Positions 1 through 5,731 are shown, counted from the stretch's first letter. The stretch is DNA of 5,943 nt from Pseudomonadota bacterium (GCA_023390785.1 JAEWCE010000265.1:1-5943); one strand, 5' to 3'. A program made the numbers and translations. Notes: a model not told the origin generated them from the letters alone.

Positions 1-590
1 GCATCATGGGCGTCAATCCCATCCAGAACGGCCAGCTCACCCGCGAGGAGATCGAGAAGGCGGAGGCCGATCCCGAGTACCGCATGAAGGTCTCCGAACC
101 GAAGGTTCGTGTCGCCCAGGCCAAGCGCAAGGGGCCGCGCTATACCCCGATCTCGCGCCGCAACGAGCGCCCCAACGCCATCCGCTGGCTACTGCGCAAC
201 CACCCGGAGCTCAAGGATGCGCAGATCATGCGCCTTGTCGGCACCACCAAATCGACCATCGATTCGGTGCGCGACAATACCCACTGGAACTCGACCAATA
301 TCTCGCCGATGGATCCGGTGACGCTGGGCCTGTGCAGCCAGATCGACCTCGACCTCGAGGTCAAGCGCGCCGCCGCCCGCACCGGCGCCGGTACCCCCGA
401 CGAGGTCGAGCAGGGCACCATGCTGCTGACCGCCGAGGAGGCGCTCGCCACCGCCGGCGGCCGTACGGGCGCCACCGACCTGCCGGGGTCGGAGGCCGGC
501 CGTCGCCCCGAACAGGACGAAGAGATCGACGCCGAATCCGTCTTCGCCAAGCTCAAATCCCTCAAATCGGACACCGCCGACGAGGACTGA
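1..590 (+). CDS. DUF1013 / TrcR-family cell-cycle regulator, 5' truncated by window edge
   Basis: The visible 195 or so residues match the DUF1013 family, which some databases name cell cycle transcriptional regulator TrcR, a small cytoplasmic protein widespread in alphaproteobacteria. Numbering from the ATG at 6, a basic stretch (RKGPRYTPISRR, 41-52) precedes a helix-turn-helix-like segment (57-88, with NAIRWLLRNHPELKDAQI and the turn VGTTKSTI), then the conserved THWN and MDPVTLGLCSQIDLD. A variable acidic linker follows, and the C-terminus has the short helix ESVFAKLKSL. The ATG at 6 is probably not the start. The frame is open to the window edge, and its first residues (I-M-G-V-N-P-I) align with the internal I-K-G-L-N-P-I of full-length relatives as I recall them, so roughly 45-50 N-terminal residues lie upstream. 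The stop is TGA at 588-590, 21 bases before the antiporter gene. Family assignment is strong; the DNA-binding or polymerase-associated role is knowledge of relatives, not shown here. Confidence 0.86.
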   Translation, partial: IMGVNPIQNGQLTREEIEKAEADPEYRMKVSEPKVRVAQAKRKGPRYTPISRRNERPNAIRWLLRNHPELKDAQIMRLVGTTKSTIDSVRDNTHWNSTNISPMDPVTLGLCSQIDLDLEVKRAAARTGAGTPDEVEQGTMLLTAEEALATAGGRTGATDLPGSEAGRRPEQDEEIDAESVFAKLKSLKSDTADED

Positions 591-611
591 CACCAACCGC
601 GGGGGCAATTT

Positions 612-2474
612 ATGGCAGGTGATCCGCTCCTCGCAGTGTTGGTGCTGCTCGTCGTCGCCGTCGCGCTCGTGCCGCTGTTCAAGTGGCTCGGGCTCGGCAC
701 GGTGCTCGGCTATCTCGCCGCGGGCGTTGCCGTCGGGCCGTACGGCTTCCGCCTCATCTCCGACAGCGAGACCATCCACTCGGTGTCCGAGTTCGGCATC
801 GTCATCATGCTGTTCCTCATCGGCCTCGAGGTGCATCCGCTCGAGCTCTGGCGTCTGCGCCACAAGGTACTCGGCCTCGGCGTCACCCAGATGCTGGCGA
901 CGGCCGCGCTGCTCGGCGGCGTCATCTGGCTGATCAGCCACGACTGGCAGGCAGCCATCATCGTCGGCCTCGCCCTCGCCATGAGCTCCACCGCCATCGC
1001 CATGCAGACGGTGCAGCAGCGCTCGCTGACCGTGACCGACACCGGCCGCGCCACCCTGGTGACGCTCTTGGTGCAGGACCTGGCGGTGATCCCGGTGCTC
1101 GCCTTGATTCCGGTGCTTGCCGCCACCTGGAGCGTGGCGCCCAATCTCGGGCCCAACGCCGTGGAGAAGGCGGCGGACGCCGTCACCAATCCCTATAGCT
1201 GGTGGATCGCCCTCGTCATCGTCGGCGGCTTCATCGCCGTCACCCTCGCCTCGCGCTATCTCGTCCGGCCGCTCATGCGCTGGGTGGCGATCGCCAAGAT
1301 TCCCGAAGGCTTCACCGCTCTCGGCCTGCTGATCGTCATCGGCGCCGCCTTCGCCACAGAGAGCATGGGGCTGAGCCCGGCGCTCGGGGCCTTCCTCGGC
1401 GGTGTGCTGCTGGCCGACAGCGAATACCGGCACGAGCTCGAGAGCAACCTCGAGCCGTTCAAGGGCCTGCTGCTCGGCCTGTTCTTCATCTCGGTGGGCA
1501 TGGGCATCGCCTTCGGCGTGCTGTTCGCCGAGCCGCTACGCGTGCTGAGCCTCGTCGTCGTGGTCATCGCCGTCAAGATCGCGGTGCTCTACGTGCTCGG
1601 CACCTTCTTCAAGATGCACGTCGCCGACCGCCTGCTGCTCGCGATCCTGCTGAGCCAGGCCGGCGAGTTCGCCTTCGTGCTCATCAACTTCGCCCGCTCC
1701 GCAGCGCTGCTGCAGCAGGACGAAGCGCAATTGTGGGCCGTGGTCGTCGCCCTGTCCATGGCGCTGACGCCGTTCCTGCTGCTGCTGTTCGACAAGGTCT
1801 GGGTGCCCCGCATCAACGCCCGCTCGCCGCTGCCCGCCATCCCCGACGATTTGCCTGACCACCGCCCGGTGATCGTGCTCGGCTACGGCCGCTTCGGCCA
1901 GATCGTCACCCGCCTGCTGCGGGCGCAGGGCTACACCATGACCCTGATCGACGACGACCCCGCCCAGATCGAGCTGGTCAAGCGCTTTGGTGTAAAGGTG
2001 TTCTACGGCGACGGCGGCCGCCTCGACATCCTCAGGGCTGCCGGCGCTGCGGACGCACAGATGATCGTCATTGCCGTGGCGGGCGGCGACCGCATCCTTG
2101 CCATCGCCGAAATGATCCGTCGCAACTTCCCCAACGTGAAGATCGCCTCGCGCGCCATCGACCGCAGCCACGCGCACGAGCTGATGGCCCTCGGCGTCGA
2201 CGTGTTCGAGCGCGAGACCTTCCGCGCCGCCCTGGCGCTGGGCGCCAAGGCGCTCGAGGCGCTTGGCCATTCGCCCGAGGAGGCCCGCCGCCTCGCCGAT
2301 GCCTTCGAGAGCCACGACATCCGCCTGCTGCACGATTCCTACGAGCTGCGTGACGACCGCGACGCCTATATCGGCTTCGTACGCCGTTCGACCGAACTGC
2401 TCGACCAGGTGATGCGCGCCGATCGCGAGGCGACCGAGGCGCAAAAGCCCGACGATACCCGGGCCGCCGAATAA
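612..2474 (+). CDS. KefB/KefC-type monovalent cation:proton antiporter (CPA2) with RCK domain
   Basis: This 620-residue inner-membrane protein exchanges K+ (or another monovalent cation) for H+ and belongs to the CPA2 family with the KefB/KefC architecture; its length is usual for the family. About a dozen hydrophobic segments span residues 5-395. Diagnostic motifs are GLEVHPLELW (71-80), SSTAIAMQ (125-132), Q155-D156 with the presumed ion-binding aspartate, SEYRHELES (270-278) followed by EPFKGLLLGLFFISVGM (281-297), and SQAGEFAFVL (348-357). A cytosolic RCK/TrkA-N domain begins near 418 with the Rossmann motif GYGRFG (424-429) and the acidic strand end IDDD (446-449). Compared from memory with E. 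coli KefC, the glutathione-site arginines R416 and R516 correspond without gaps to R434 and R534, and N551 to D569; KefB also has Asp there. The ATG at 612 is the only start keeping the first membrane segment, though only GGGGG at 601-605 resembles a ribosome-binding site. No KefF/KefG oxidoreductase is adjacent. Family certain; KefB subtype likely. Confidence 0.93.
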   Translation: MAGDPLLAVLVLLVVAVALVPLFKWLGLGTVLGYLAAGVAVGPYGFRLISDSETIHSVSEFGIVIMLFLIGLEVHPLELWRLRHKVLGLGVTQMLATAALLGGVIWLISHDWQAAIIVGLALAMSSTAIAMQTVQQRSLTVTDTGRATLVTLLVQDLAVIPVLALIPVLAATWSVAPNLGPNAVEKAADAVTNPYSWWIALVIVGGFIAVTLASRYLVRPLMRWVAIAKIPEGFTALGLLIVIGAAFATESMGLSPALGAFLGGVLLADSEYRHELESNLEPFKGLLLGLFFISVGMGIAFGVLFAEPLRVLSLVVVVIAVKIAVLYVLGTFFKMHVADRLLLAILLSQAGEFAFVLINFARSAALLQQDEAQLWAVVVALSMALTPFLLLLFDKVWVPRINARSPLPAIPDDLPDHRPVIVLGYGRFGQIVTRLLRAQGYTMTLIDDDPAQIELVKRFGVKVFYGDGGRLDILRAAGAADAQMIVIAVAGGDRILAIAEMIRRNFPNVKIASRAIDRSHAHELMALGVDVFERETFRAALALGAKALEALGHSPEEARRLADAFESHDIRLLHDSYELRDDRDAYIGFVRRSTELLDQVMRADREATEAQKPDDTRAAE

Positions 2475-2476
2475 GA

Positions 2477-2497
2477 AGGCCGGCAAGTCTTCGGCCT
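2477..2497 (+). other. Small hairpin just after the antiporter gene
   Basis: A 6-bp inverted repeat (AGGCCG, nine-base loop, CGGCCT) begins two bases after the antiporter stop codon. It has no downstream T-run, so it is at most a weak or factor-assisted termination or mRNA-end structure. The remainder of this 89-base gap holds a perfect TTGACA at 2503-2508, but I see no convincing -10 at normal spacing. Confidence 0.3.
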
Positions 2498-2563
2498 GCG
2501 ACTTGACAACATGCCGGCGCCATCGTCGGGATAGCTGCCGTTTCCCGCCGCCGAGTCCACCCA

Positions 2564-3334
2564 ATGTTCGATCCCTGGTTCTGGTCCGTCGCCGTGGCCA
2601 CCGTGGCCATTGTCGCCCTCAGCAAATCGGGTCTTCTGGGCAGCCTCGGCATGGTAGGGGTACCGCTGCTGGCGCTGGTGATGCCGGCACGCGAAGCAGC
2701 GGGCATGCTGCTGCCGTTGCTGTGCATCATGGACATCATCGGGGTCCTCGCCTTCCGCCGCGAGGTGGACTGGCGCAACGTCCGCATCATGCTGACAGGC
2801 GGGATCGCAGGCACGCTGGTCGGCTGGGCGCTGTGGAGCCTGATCACCAACGCCGAAGTGCTGCTGATCGTCGGCATCATCACCATGCTGTTCATCATCG
2901 ACGCCGTGGTGCCCTGGCGGAAGCGCCTGGCCGAGGGCGCGGCGCCTTCGGCGCCATGGGGCGTCTTCTGGGGCGGCGTCGCCGGCCTCACCAGCTTCAT
3001 CAGCCATACCGGCGGCCCGCCGGCGCAGATCTACCTGCTGCCGCAGCGCCTGCCGCCAAATATCTATTCCGGTACCACGGTGATCTTCTTTTTCGCCATC
3101 AACTATTCCAAGCTGATCCCATACTATTTCCTCGGCCAGCTCTCACTCGCCAACCTTGAGATCGCTGCGATTCTGGCGCCGGCCGCCATCCTCTTCATGC
3201 TGCTGGGGGTGTTCCTGGTCCGCCGCATATCGGCCAGGCTCTTCTACCAGGTGGCCTACGTGCTGGTGTTCTTCATCGCCCTCAAGCTCATCTATGACGG
3301 CTATCTGGGCGTGTTCTTTCCCGGGCAGGCCTGA
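2564..3334 (+). CDS. TauE/SafE-family sulfite/anion exporter permease
   Basis: This 256-residue polytopic membrane protein belongs to the TauE/SafE family (formerly DUF81). Members are inner-membrane permeases, some implicated in export of sulfite, sulfoacetate or other organosulfur anions. Hydrophobic segments cover about 7-20, 28-62, 75-116, 133-147, 168-192, 199-220 and 228-250, giving around seven or eight helices in two related halves. The strongest signature is SHTGGPPAQIYLLPQRLP at 147-164, the family's conserved second-half motif, followed by YSGTTVIFFFAINYSKLIPY (168-187). The first half carries SKSGLLGSLGMVGVPLLA (20-37) and MLLPLLCIMDIIG (48-60). The ATG at 2564 is the only usable start: an in-frame TGA lies at 2504-2506 and no ATG, GTG or TTG intervenes. 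The ribosome-binding site is poor. No sulfur-metabolism gene is visible nearby, so the substrate cannot be inferred. It may be read through from the antiporter 89 bases upstream. Confidence 0.9.
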   Translation: MFDPWFWSVAVATVAIVALSKSGLLGSLGMVGVPLLALVMPAREAAGMLLPLLCIMDIIGVLAFRREVDWRNVRIMLTGGIAGTLVGWALWSLITNAEVLLIVGIITMLFIIDAVVPWRKRLAEGAAPSAPWGVFWGGVAGLTSFISHTGGPPAQIYLLPQRLPPNIYSGTTVIFFFAINYSKLIPYYFLGQLSLANLEIAAILAPAAILFMLLGVFLVRRISARLFYQVAYVLVFFIALKLIYDGYLGVFFPGQA

Positions 3335-3351
3335 TCCAGCGGTTTTCCGAA

Positions 3352-3368
3352 CGAGCGCTCGCGCGAGC
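3352..3368. repeat. Two overlapping perfect palindromes in the convergent gap
   Basis: CGAGCGCTCG (3352-3361) and GCTCGCGCGAGC (3357-3368) are each perfectly self-complementary and overlap by five bases, so two alternative small hairpins could form at the 3' end of the permease transcript. No T-run follows on the + strand, so this is not a canonical intrinsic terminator for the permease gene, although it may help stop or stabilise that transcript. It lies between the permease stop and the terminator of the opposing gene. Confidence 0.5.
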
Positions 3369-3370
3369 CA

Positions 3371-3401
3371 AACAAAAAGGCCCGGGGAGGAGCCCGGGCC
3401 T
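3371..3401 (-). terminator. Rho-independent terminator of the - strand DUF465 gene
   Basis: A perfect 9-bp stem (AGGCCCGGG at 3378-3386 and CCCGGGCCT at 3393-3401) encloses a six-base loop. On the - strand it is followed directly by TTTTTGTTTGG (complement of 3368-3378), the expected U-tract. It lies 22 bases past the stop codon of the - strand DUF465 gene. The + strand side has no T-run, so it should act mainly on leftward transcription, although the GC-rich stem could also slow transcription arriving from the permease gene. Confidence 0.88.
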
Positions 3402-3423
3402 GATCATGGTCGCGGTGACAGCC

Positions 3424-3597
3424 TTATGCCGCGCTGGCCTGCAGCTTTTGCAGTTCGTCCTTGATTTCGAGCTTTCTACGCTTGAGTGCCGCGATCATCA
3501 TGTCGTCGTGCGAGAGATGGGTCATCTCGTCGTCGATCTGGCGCTCGAGTTCCCTATGCCGCCTTTCGAGGGCGGCGATATGGCCTTCAGTCGTCAT
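3424..3597 (-). CDS. DUF465 (YdcH-like) small coiled-coil protein, copy A
   Basis: This is a 57-residue, highly charged, almost entirely helical protein of the DUF465/YdcH family, whose biochemical role is unknown. Two helices are predicted around residues 3-27 (HIAALERRHRELERQI) and 31-53, joined at LSHDD; the second contains the family signature KRRKLEIKDEL (39-49). A longer reading starting at a TTG at 3612 is possible, but its first codons are themselves the ribosome-binding site: AAAGGAG (complement of 3603-3609) sits five bases before the ATG at 3597, so that ATG is the start. The gene has its own candidate promoter upstream and an intrinsic terminator downstream, and so looks monocistronic. 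It is divergent from a second, diverged DUF465 gene. Aligned without gaps over 41 residues from R13 here and E22 there, the two share 12 identities, mostly in the K-R-K-L-x-x-K-D core. Confidence 0.88.
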   Translation of the reverse strand: MTTEGHIAALERRHRELERQIDDEMTHLSHDDMMIAALKRRKLEIKDELQKLQASAA

Positions 3598-3602
3598 GAC
3601 AA

Positions 3603-3609
3603 CTCCTTT
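3603..3609 (-). promoter_or_regulatory. Shine-Dalgarno site fixing the start of DUF465 copy A
   Basis: Read on the - strand the sequence is AAAGGAG followed by TTGTC and then ATG. It is the best ribosome-binding site in the window and decides in favour of the ATG at 3597 over the in-frame TTG at 3612. Confidence 0.85.
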
Positions 3610-3629
3610 CAAGCGTTTCGAACGACTCG

Positions 3630-3658
3630 ATGGTAAGAAAAGACCGGTGCGTTGTCGA
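3630..3658 (-). promoter_or_regulatory. Candidate sigma70 promoter for DUF465 copy A
   Basis: On the - strand, TCGACA (complement of 3653-3658; five of six matches to TTGACA) is separated by exactly 17 bases from TACCAT (complement of 3630-3635; four of six matches to TATAAT). Initiation would fall near 3623, leaving a leader of roughly 25 bases that contains the Shine-Dalgarno site. The spacing and position are right, but this is prediction from consensus only. Confidence 0.5.
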
Positions 3659-3690
3659 CGCCCTCACGGCGGCGTGGGAAAGCTGGTGTA

Positions 3691-3747
3691 AAGCGCTTCG
3701 GCAATGCGTTAACGAAATGTCACAGACTGCCCGGAATCAGGGGAATC
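3691..3747 (+). promoter_or_regulatory. Candidate control region upstream of DUF465 copy B: palindromes and GANTC sites
   Basis: This segment holds two 8-base palindromes, AAGCGCTT (3691-3698) and CGTTAACG (3707-3714), with centres 16 bases apart, and two GAATC sites (3734-3738 and 3743-3747) of the GANTC class methylated by CcrM in alphaproteobacteria. A third GANTC site (GACTC, 3624-3628) lies on the copy A side. The only + strand promoter I can suggest is weak: TTAACG (3709-3714), 17 bases, CGGAAT (3732-3737). TTAAC also resembles a CtrA half-site, but the second half expected seven bases later is TCAC, a poor match. Confidence 0.3.
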
Positions 3748-3760
3748 CAAGGGTCTTCCG

Positions 3761-3976
3761 ATGCTGCCGCTGACCAAGGAACAGGAAGTCGCCCTCGGGC
3801 TGGAGCTGGCCACAAAGCGGCAGGAACATGCCGATCTCGACGCTGCCATCCACACCCTGTCCTCGTCAGGTTACGCCGACCAGATGCTGTTGCAGCGCAT
3901 GAAGAAGCGCAAGCTCGCGCTCAAAGACCGCATCGTGCAGCTCGAGAACCTGCTGCTGCCCGACATCATTGCTTGA
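3761..3976 (+). CDS. DUF465 (YdcH-like) small coiled-coil protein, copy B
   Basis: This 71-residue protein is a second, more diverged DUF465/YdcH-family member of unknown function. Helix one covers about residues 5-33, the turn is SSSGYAD (34-40), and helix two (about 41-65) carries the signature MKKRKLALKDRI (47-58). It differs from copy A in a longer N-terminus and a hydrophobic tail, LENLLLPDIIA (61-71). The start is ATG at 3761 with AAGGG at 3749-3753, seven bases upstream. The stop TGA at 3974-3976 is followed after 48 bases by purE with no terminator between, so cotranscription with purEK is plausible. I recall DUF465 genes beside purEK in other Hyphomicrobiales, which would make this a conserved neighbourhood, but I cannot check that here. 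A role in purine synthesis should not be inferred from the position alone. Confidence 0.82.
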   Translation: MLPLTKEQEVALGLELATKRQEHADLDAAIHTLSSSGYADQMLLQRMKKRKLALKDRIVQLENLLLPDIIA

Positions 3977-4024
3977 GCGCGCTGGCGATTTTCGCTACAC
4001 GCCCGGCTTCACGAGGGGCCCGCC

Positions 4025-4519
4025 ATGCCATCTGAGCCGTCCGTCGCCATCGTCATGGGCAGCCAGTCCGACTGGGCGACCATGCAGCACGCCGCCGCAA
4101 CCCTCGATGCTCTGGGCATCGGTCATGACGACCGCATCGTTTCGGCCCATCGTACCCCGGACCGGTTGGTGGCCTTCGCCAAAGGTGCCCGGGCCGAGGG
4201 CTTCAAGGTCATCATCGCCGGTGCCGGGGGCGCGGCGCACCTGCCCGGCATGATCGCCGCCATGACGACCCTGCCGGTGTTCGGCGTGCCGGTTCAGACC
4301 AAGGCGCTCAGCGGCCAGGACAGCCTGTTGTCGATCGTGCAGATGCCGGCCGGCATCCCCGTCGGTACCCTTGCCATCGGCGACGCCGGCGCCACCAACG
4401 CCGCCCTGCTCGCGGCTGCCGTCCTGGCGCTTGGGGACGAGAAGCTGCACGCGGCCCTGGAGACCTACCGCGCCGCACAGACCGCCAAGGTCGCGGCCAC
4501 GCCGCGCAAAGATGGCTAG
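4025..4519 (+). CDS. purE: N5-carboxyaminoimidazole ribonucleotide mutase, class I PurE
   Basis: This 164-residue cytoplasmic enzyme converts N5-CAIR to CAIR in de novo purine synthesis, using the product of PurK, which is encoded next. Its length is normal for bacterial class I PurE. Visible active-site motifs are MGSQSDW (11-17), which binds the phosphate and ribose; SAHRTP (40-45), with H42 as the catalytic histidine equivalent to that of E. coli PurE; GAGGAAHLPGM (66-76); and the loop around GQDSLLSIVQMP (97-108). The separate PurK gene downstream supports the mutase class rather than the AIR carboxylase class II. The start is ATG at 4025 with GAGGGG at 4013-4018, six bases upstream. The stop TAG at 4517-4519 lies inside the first codons of purK, giving an 8-base overlap that suggests translational coupling. 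No dedicated promoter is evident in the 48 bases upstream. Confidence 0.97.
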   Translation: MPSEPSVAIVMGSQSDWATMQHAAATLDALGIGHDDRIVSAHRTPDRLVAFAKGARAEGFKVIIAGAGGAAHLPGMIAAMTTLPVFGVPVQTKALSGQDSLLSIVQMPAGIPVGTLAIGDAGATNAALLAAAVLALGDEKLHAALETYRAAQTAKVAATPRKDG

Positions 4520-5594
4520 CGCCCTTCCCCGCGGCGCCATGATCGGCATCCTCGGCGGCGGCCAACTCGGCCGTATGCTGTCGCTGGCCGCGGCCCGGCT
4601 GGGGTTCCGCACCCACATCTACTGCCCCGACCCGCAGAGCCCGGCCTTCGAGGTGACGCCGCACAAGACCGTCGCCGCTTATGACGACGAGGCGGCGCTG
4701 GCGGCCTTCGCCGCGGCAGTCGACGTGATCACCTACGAATTCGAGAACGTACCGGCCAAGACGGCAGACTTCCTTGCGGCACTGAAGCCGCTGAGGCCCG
4801 GTGCCCGGGCTCTGGCGGTGTCGCAGGACCGGCTCGACGAAAAATCCTTCATCGGCGGTCTCGGCATTCCGGTGGCGCCGCACCGGGCCATCCGCACGGC
4901 CGACGATCTGGCGCCGGCGCTGGCCGCGCTCGGCACTCCCGGCATCCTCAAGACCACGCGGCTGGGCTATGACGGCAAGGGCCAGCGCCGGGTCGACTCG
5001 CTCGCCGAGGCGAAGGCTGCGTTCACCGCCCTCGCCCCGCACCCGCTGGTCTATGAGGCATTGGTGCCGTTCGTGCGCGAAATCTCGGTCGTCGCCGCCC
5101 GCGGCCTCGACGGCGCGGTGGCGGCCTTCGATCCGGCCGAGAACGTCCACCGCAACGGCATTCTGGCCACCTCCACCGTTCCCGCCGCAATTTCCTCCGA
5201 AACCGCGACCGCTGCGCAGGCTCATGCTGCCGCCATCGCGGCCGCCCTCGACTACGTCGGAGTGCTCGGCGTCGAGTTCTTCGTGCTCGCCGACGGCAGC
5301 CTGTGCGTAAACGAGATCGCGCCGCGCGTGCACAATTCCGGCCATTGGACGGAATCGGTGTGCATTTGCGACCAGTTCGAGCAGCATATCCGGGCCCTTG
5401 CCGGCTGGCCGCTGGGCGATCCGGGGCGGCTGGCCGACGTGGTGATGGAGAACCTCGTCGGCGACGCCATCGAGGCCATCCCCGCCCGCTTGGCGGCCGG
5501 CATCCGCCCGCATGCCTACGGCAAGGCGGAGTCGCGGCCGGGCCGCAAGATGGGCCATCTCAACCGCATTTCCCAAAAAAAGCCCCGAAAATAG
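4512..5594 (+). CDS. purK: N5-carboxyaminoimidazole ribonucleotide synthase PurK
   Basis: This 360-residue ATP-grasp enzyme makes N5-CAIR from AIR, bicarbonate and ATP, supplying PurE. The N-terminal Rossmann-like domain opens with IGILGGGQLGRML (11-23), then THIYCPDPQSPAF (34-46) and YEFENVP (75-81). The ATP-grasp domain has QDRLDEKSF (105-113), the nucleotide-binding KTTRLGYDGKGQ (147-158), YEALVPFVREISV (181-193) and the metal/ATP segment NEIAPRVHNSGHWTE (267-281). The C-terminal domain ends with HAYGKAESRPGRKMGHLN (334-351). The frame is open farther upstream to 4371, but that part lies inside purE and matches nothing; ATG at 4512 gives a family-like N-terminus and the short purE overlap. 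ATG at 4539 (MIGILGGG) is a less likely alternative. The ribosome-binding site is weak, consistent with coupling to purE. The last residues (SQKKPRK) are encoded by an unusually A-rich stretch containing an A_AAA_AAG heptamer. Confidence 0.96.
   Translation: MASALPRGAMIGILGGGQLGRMLSLAAARLGFRTHIYCPDPQSPAFEVTPHKTVAAYDDEAALAAFAAAVDVITYEFENVPAKTADFLAALKPLRPGARALAVSQDRLDEKSFIGGLGIPVAPHRAIRTADDLAPALAALGTPGILKTTRLGYDGKGQRRVDSLAEAKAAFTALAPHPLVYEALVPFVREISVVAARGLDGAVAAFDPAENVHRNGILATSTVPAAISSETATAAQAHAAAIAAALDYVGVLGVEFFVLADGSLCVNEIAPRVHNSGHWTESVCICDQFEQHIRALAGWPLGDPGRLADVVMENLVGDAIEAIPARLAAGIRPHAYGKAESRPGRKMGHLNRISQKKPRK
5576..5582 (+). other. A_AAA_AAG heptamer in frame near the purK stop
   Basis: The heptamer sits in the phase required for -1 slippage (codons CAA AAA AAG, residues 355-357). 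Three bases later a 6-bp inverted repeat, CGAAAA (5586-5591) and TTTTCG (5599-5604), brackets the purK stop. Slippage would read through to TGA at 5717-5719. Functional frameshifting is speculative: the stem is weak and the spacer short. Confidence 0.25.
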
Positions 5595-5617
5595 GCCGTT
5601 TTCGTCGCGTTCCCCCG

Positions 5618-5646
5618 TGGACAAGCCCAAACGCTTCAACTATACA
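5618..5646 (+). promoter_or_regulatory. Candidate sigma70 promoter for rpsU
   Basis: TGGACA (5618-5623; five of six to TTGACA) and TATACA (5641-5646; four of six to TATAAT, and preceded by C as in the alphaproteobacterial CTATAT-type element) are separated by exactly 17 bases. Initiation near 5653 would give a leader of roughly 95 bases before rpsU. It lies 24 bases after the purK stop, with no strong terminator between, so rpsU may also receive read-through from purEK. Confidence 0.6.
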
Positions 5647-5659
5647 CGCCATCCACGGT

Positions 5660-5676
5660 GACCGGCCTAGCCGGTC
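5660..5676 (+). other. Hairpin in the rpsU leader
   Basis: A perfect 7-bp stem (GACCGGC, loop CTA, GCCGGTC) falls just downstream of the predicted rpsU transcription start. No T-run follows, so it is not an intrinsic terminator. It could protect the 5' end of the mRNA or be part of a regulatory leader. The 7-base repeat GCGATTG follows twice (5680-5686 and 5693-5699). Confidence 0.5.
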
Positions 5677-5731
5677 GGCGCGATTGCCTTTGGCGATTGT
5701 GCTCGAACTCAACCACTGATGACGAATTCAC

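Noticed and set aside
189..1433. Long open frame on the - strand opposite the DUF1013 and antiporter genes
   Set aside because: It spans two well-recognised + strand genes, its translation is low-complexity (rich in His, Gly, Glu, Asp, Arg) and resembles no family. It is a shadow of GC-rich codon bias.
2503..2536. TTGACA at 2503-2508 as a promoter for the TauE/SafE gene
   Set aside because: The -35 hexamer is perfect, but at 17 bases the sequence is TCGGGA, and the nearest AT-rich hexamer (GATAGC at 2530) is 21 bases away. It is too weak to annotate.
1536..2564. Long open frame on the - strand opposite the RCK half of the antiporter
   Set aside because: The composition is biased, there is no recognisable motif, and it lies antisense to a clear family match.
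3709..3723. CtrA binding site (TTAA-N7-TTAA) before DUF465 copy B
   Set aside because: The first half fits, but the second is TCAC, so it is not called as a CtrA box and is mentioned only as a half-site.
5586..5604. Intrinsic terminator after purK
   Set aside because: The CGAAAA/TTTTCG stem has only two GC pairs and no T-run on the + strand. The A7 run would give a U-tract only on the - strand, where no gene is seen.
4308..5639. 443-codon open frame on the - strand opposite purE and purK
   Set aside because: It runs antisense to two enzymes with intact active-site motifs; its protein is Arg/Gly/His-rich without any domain signature.
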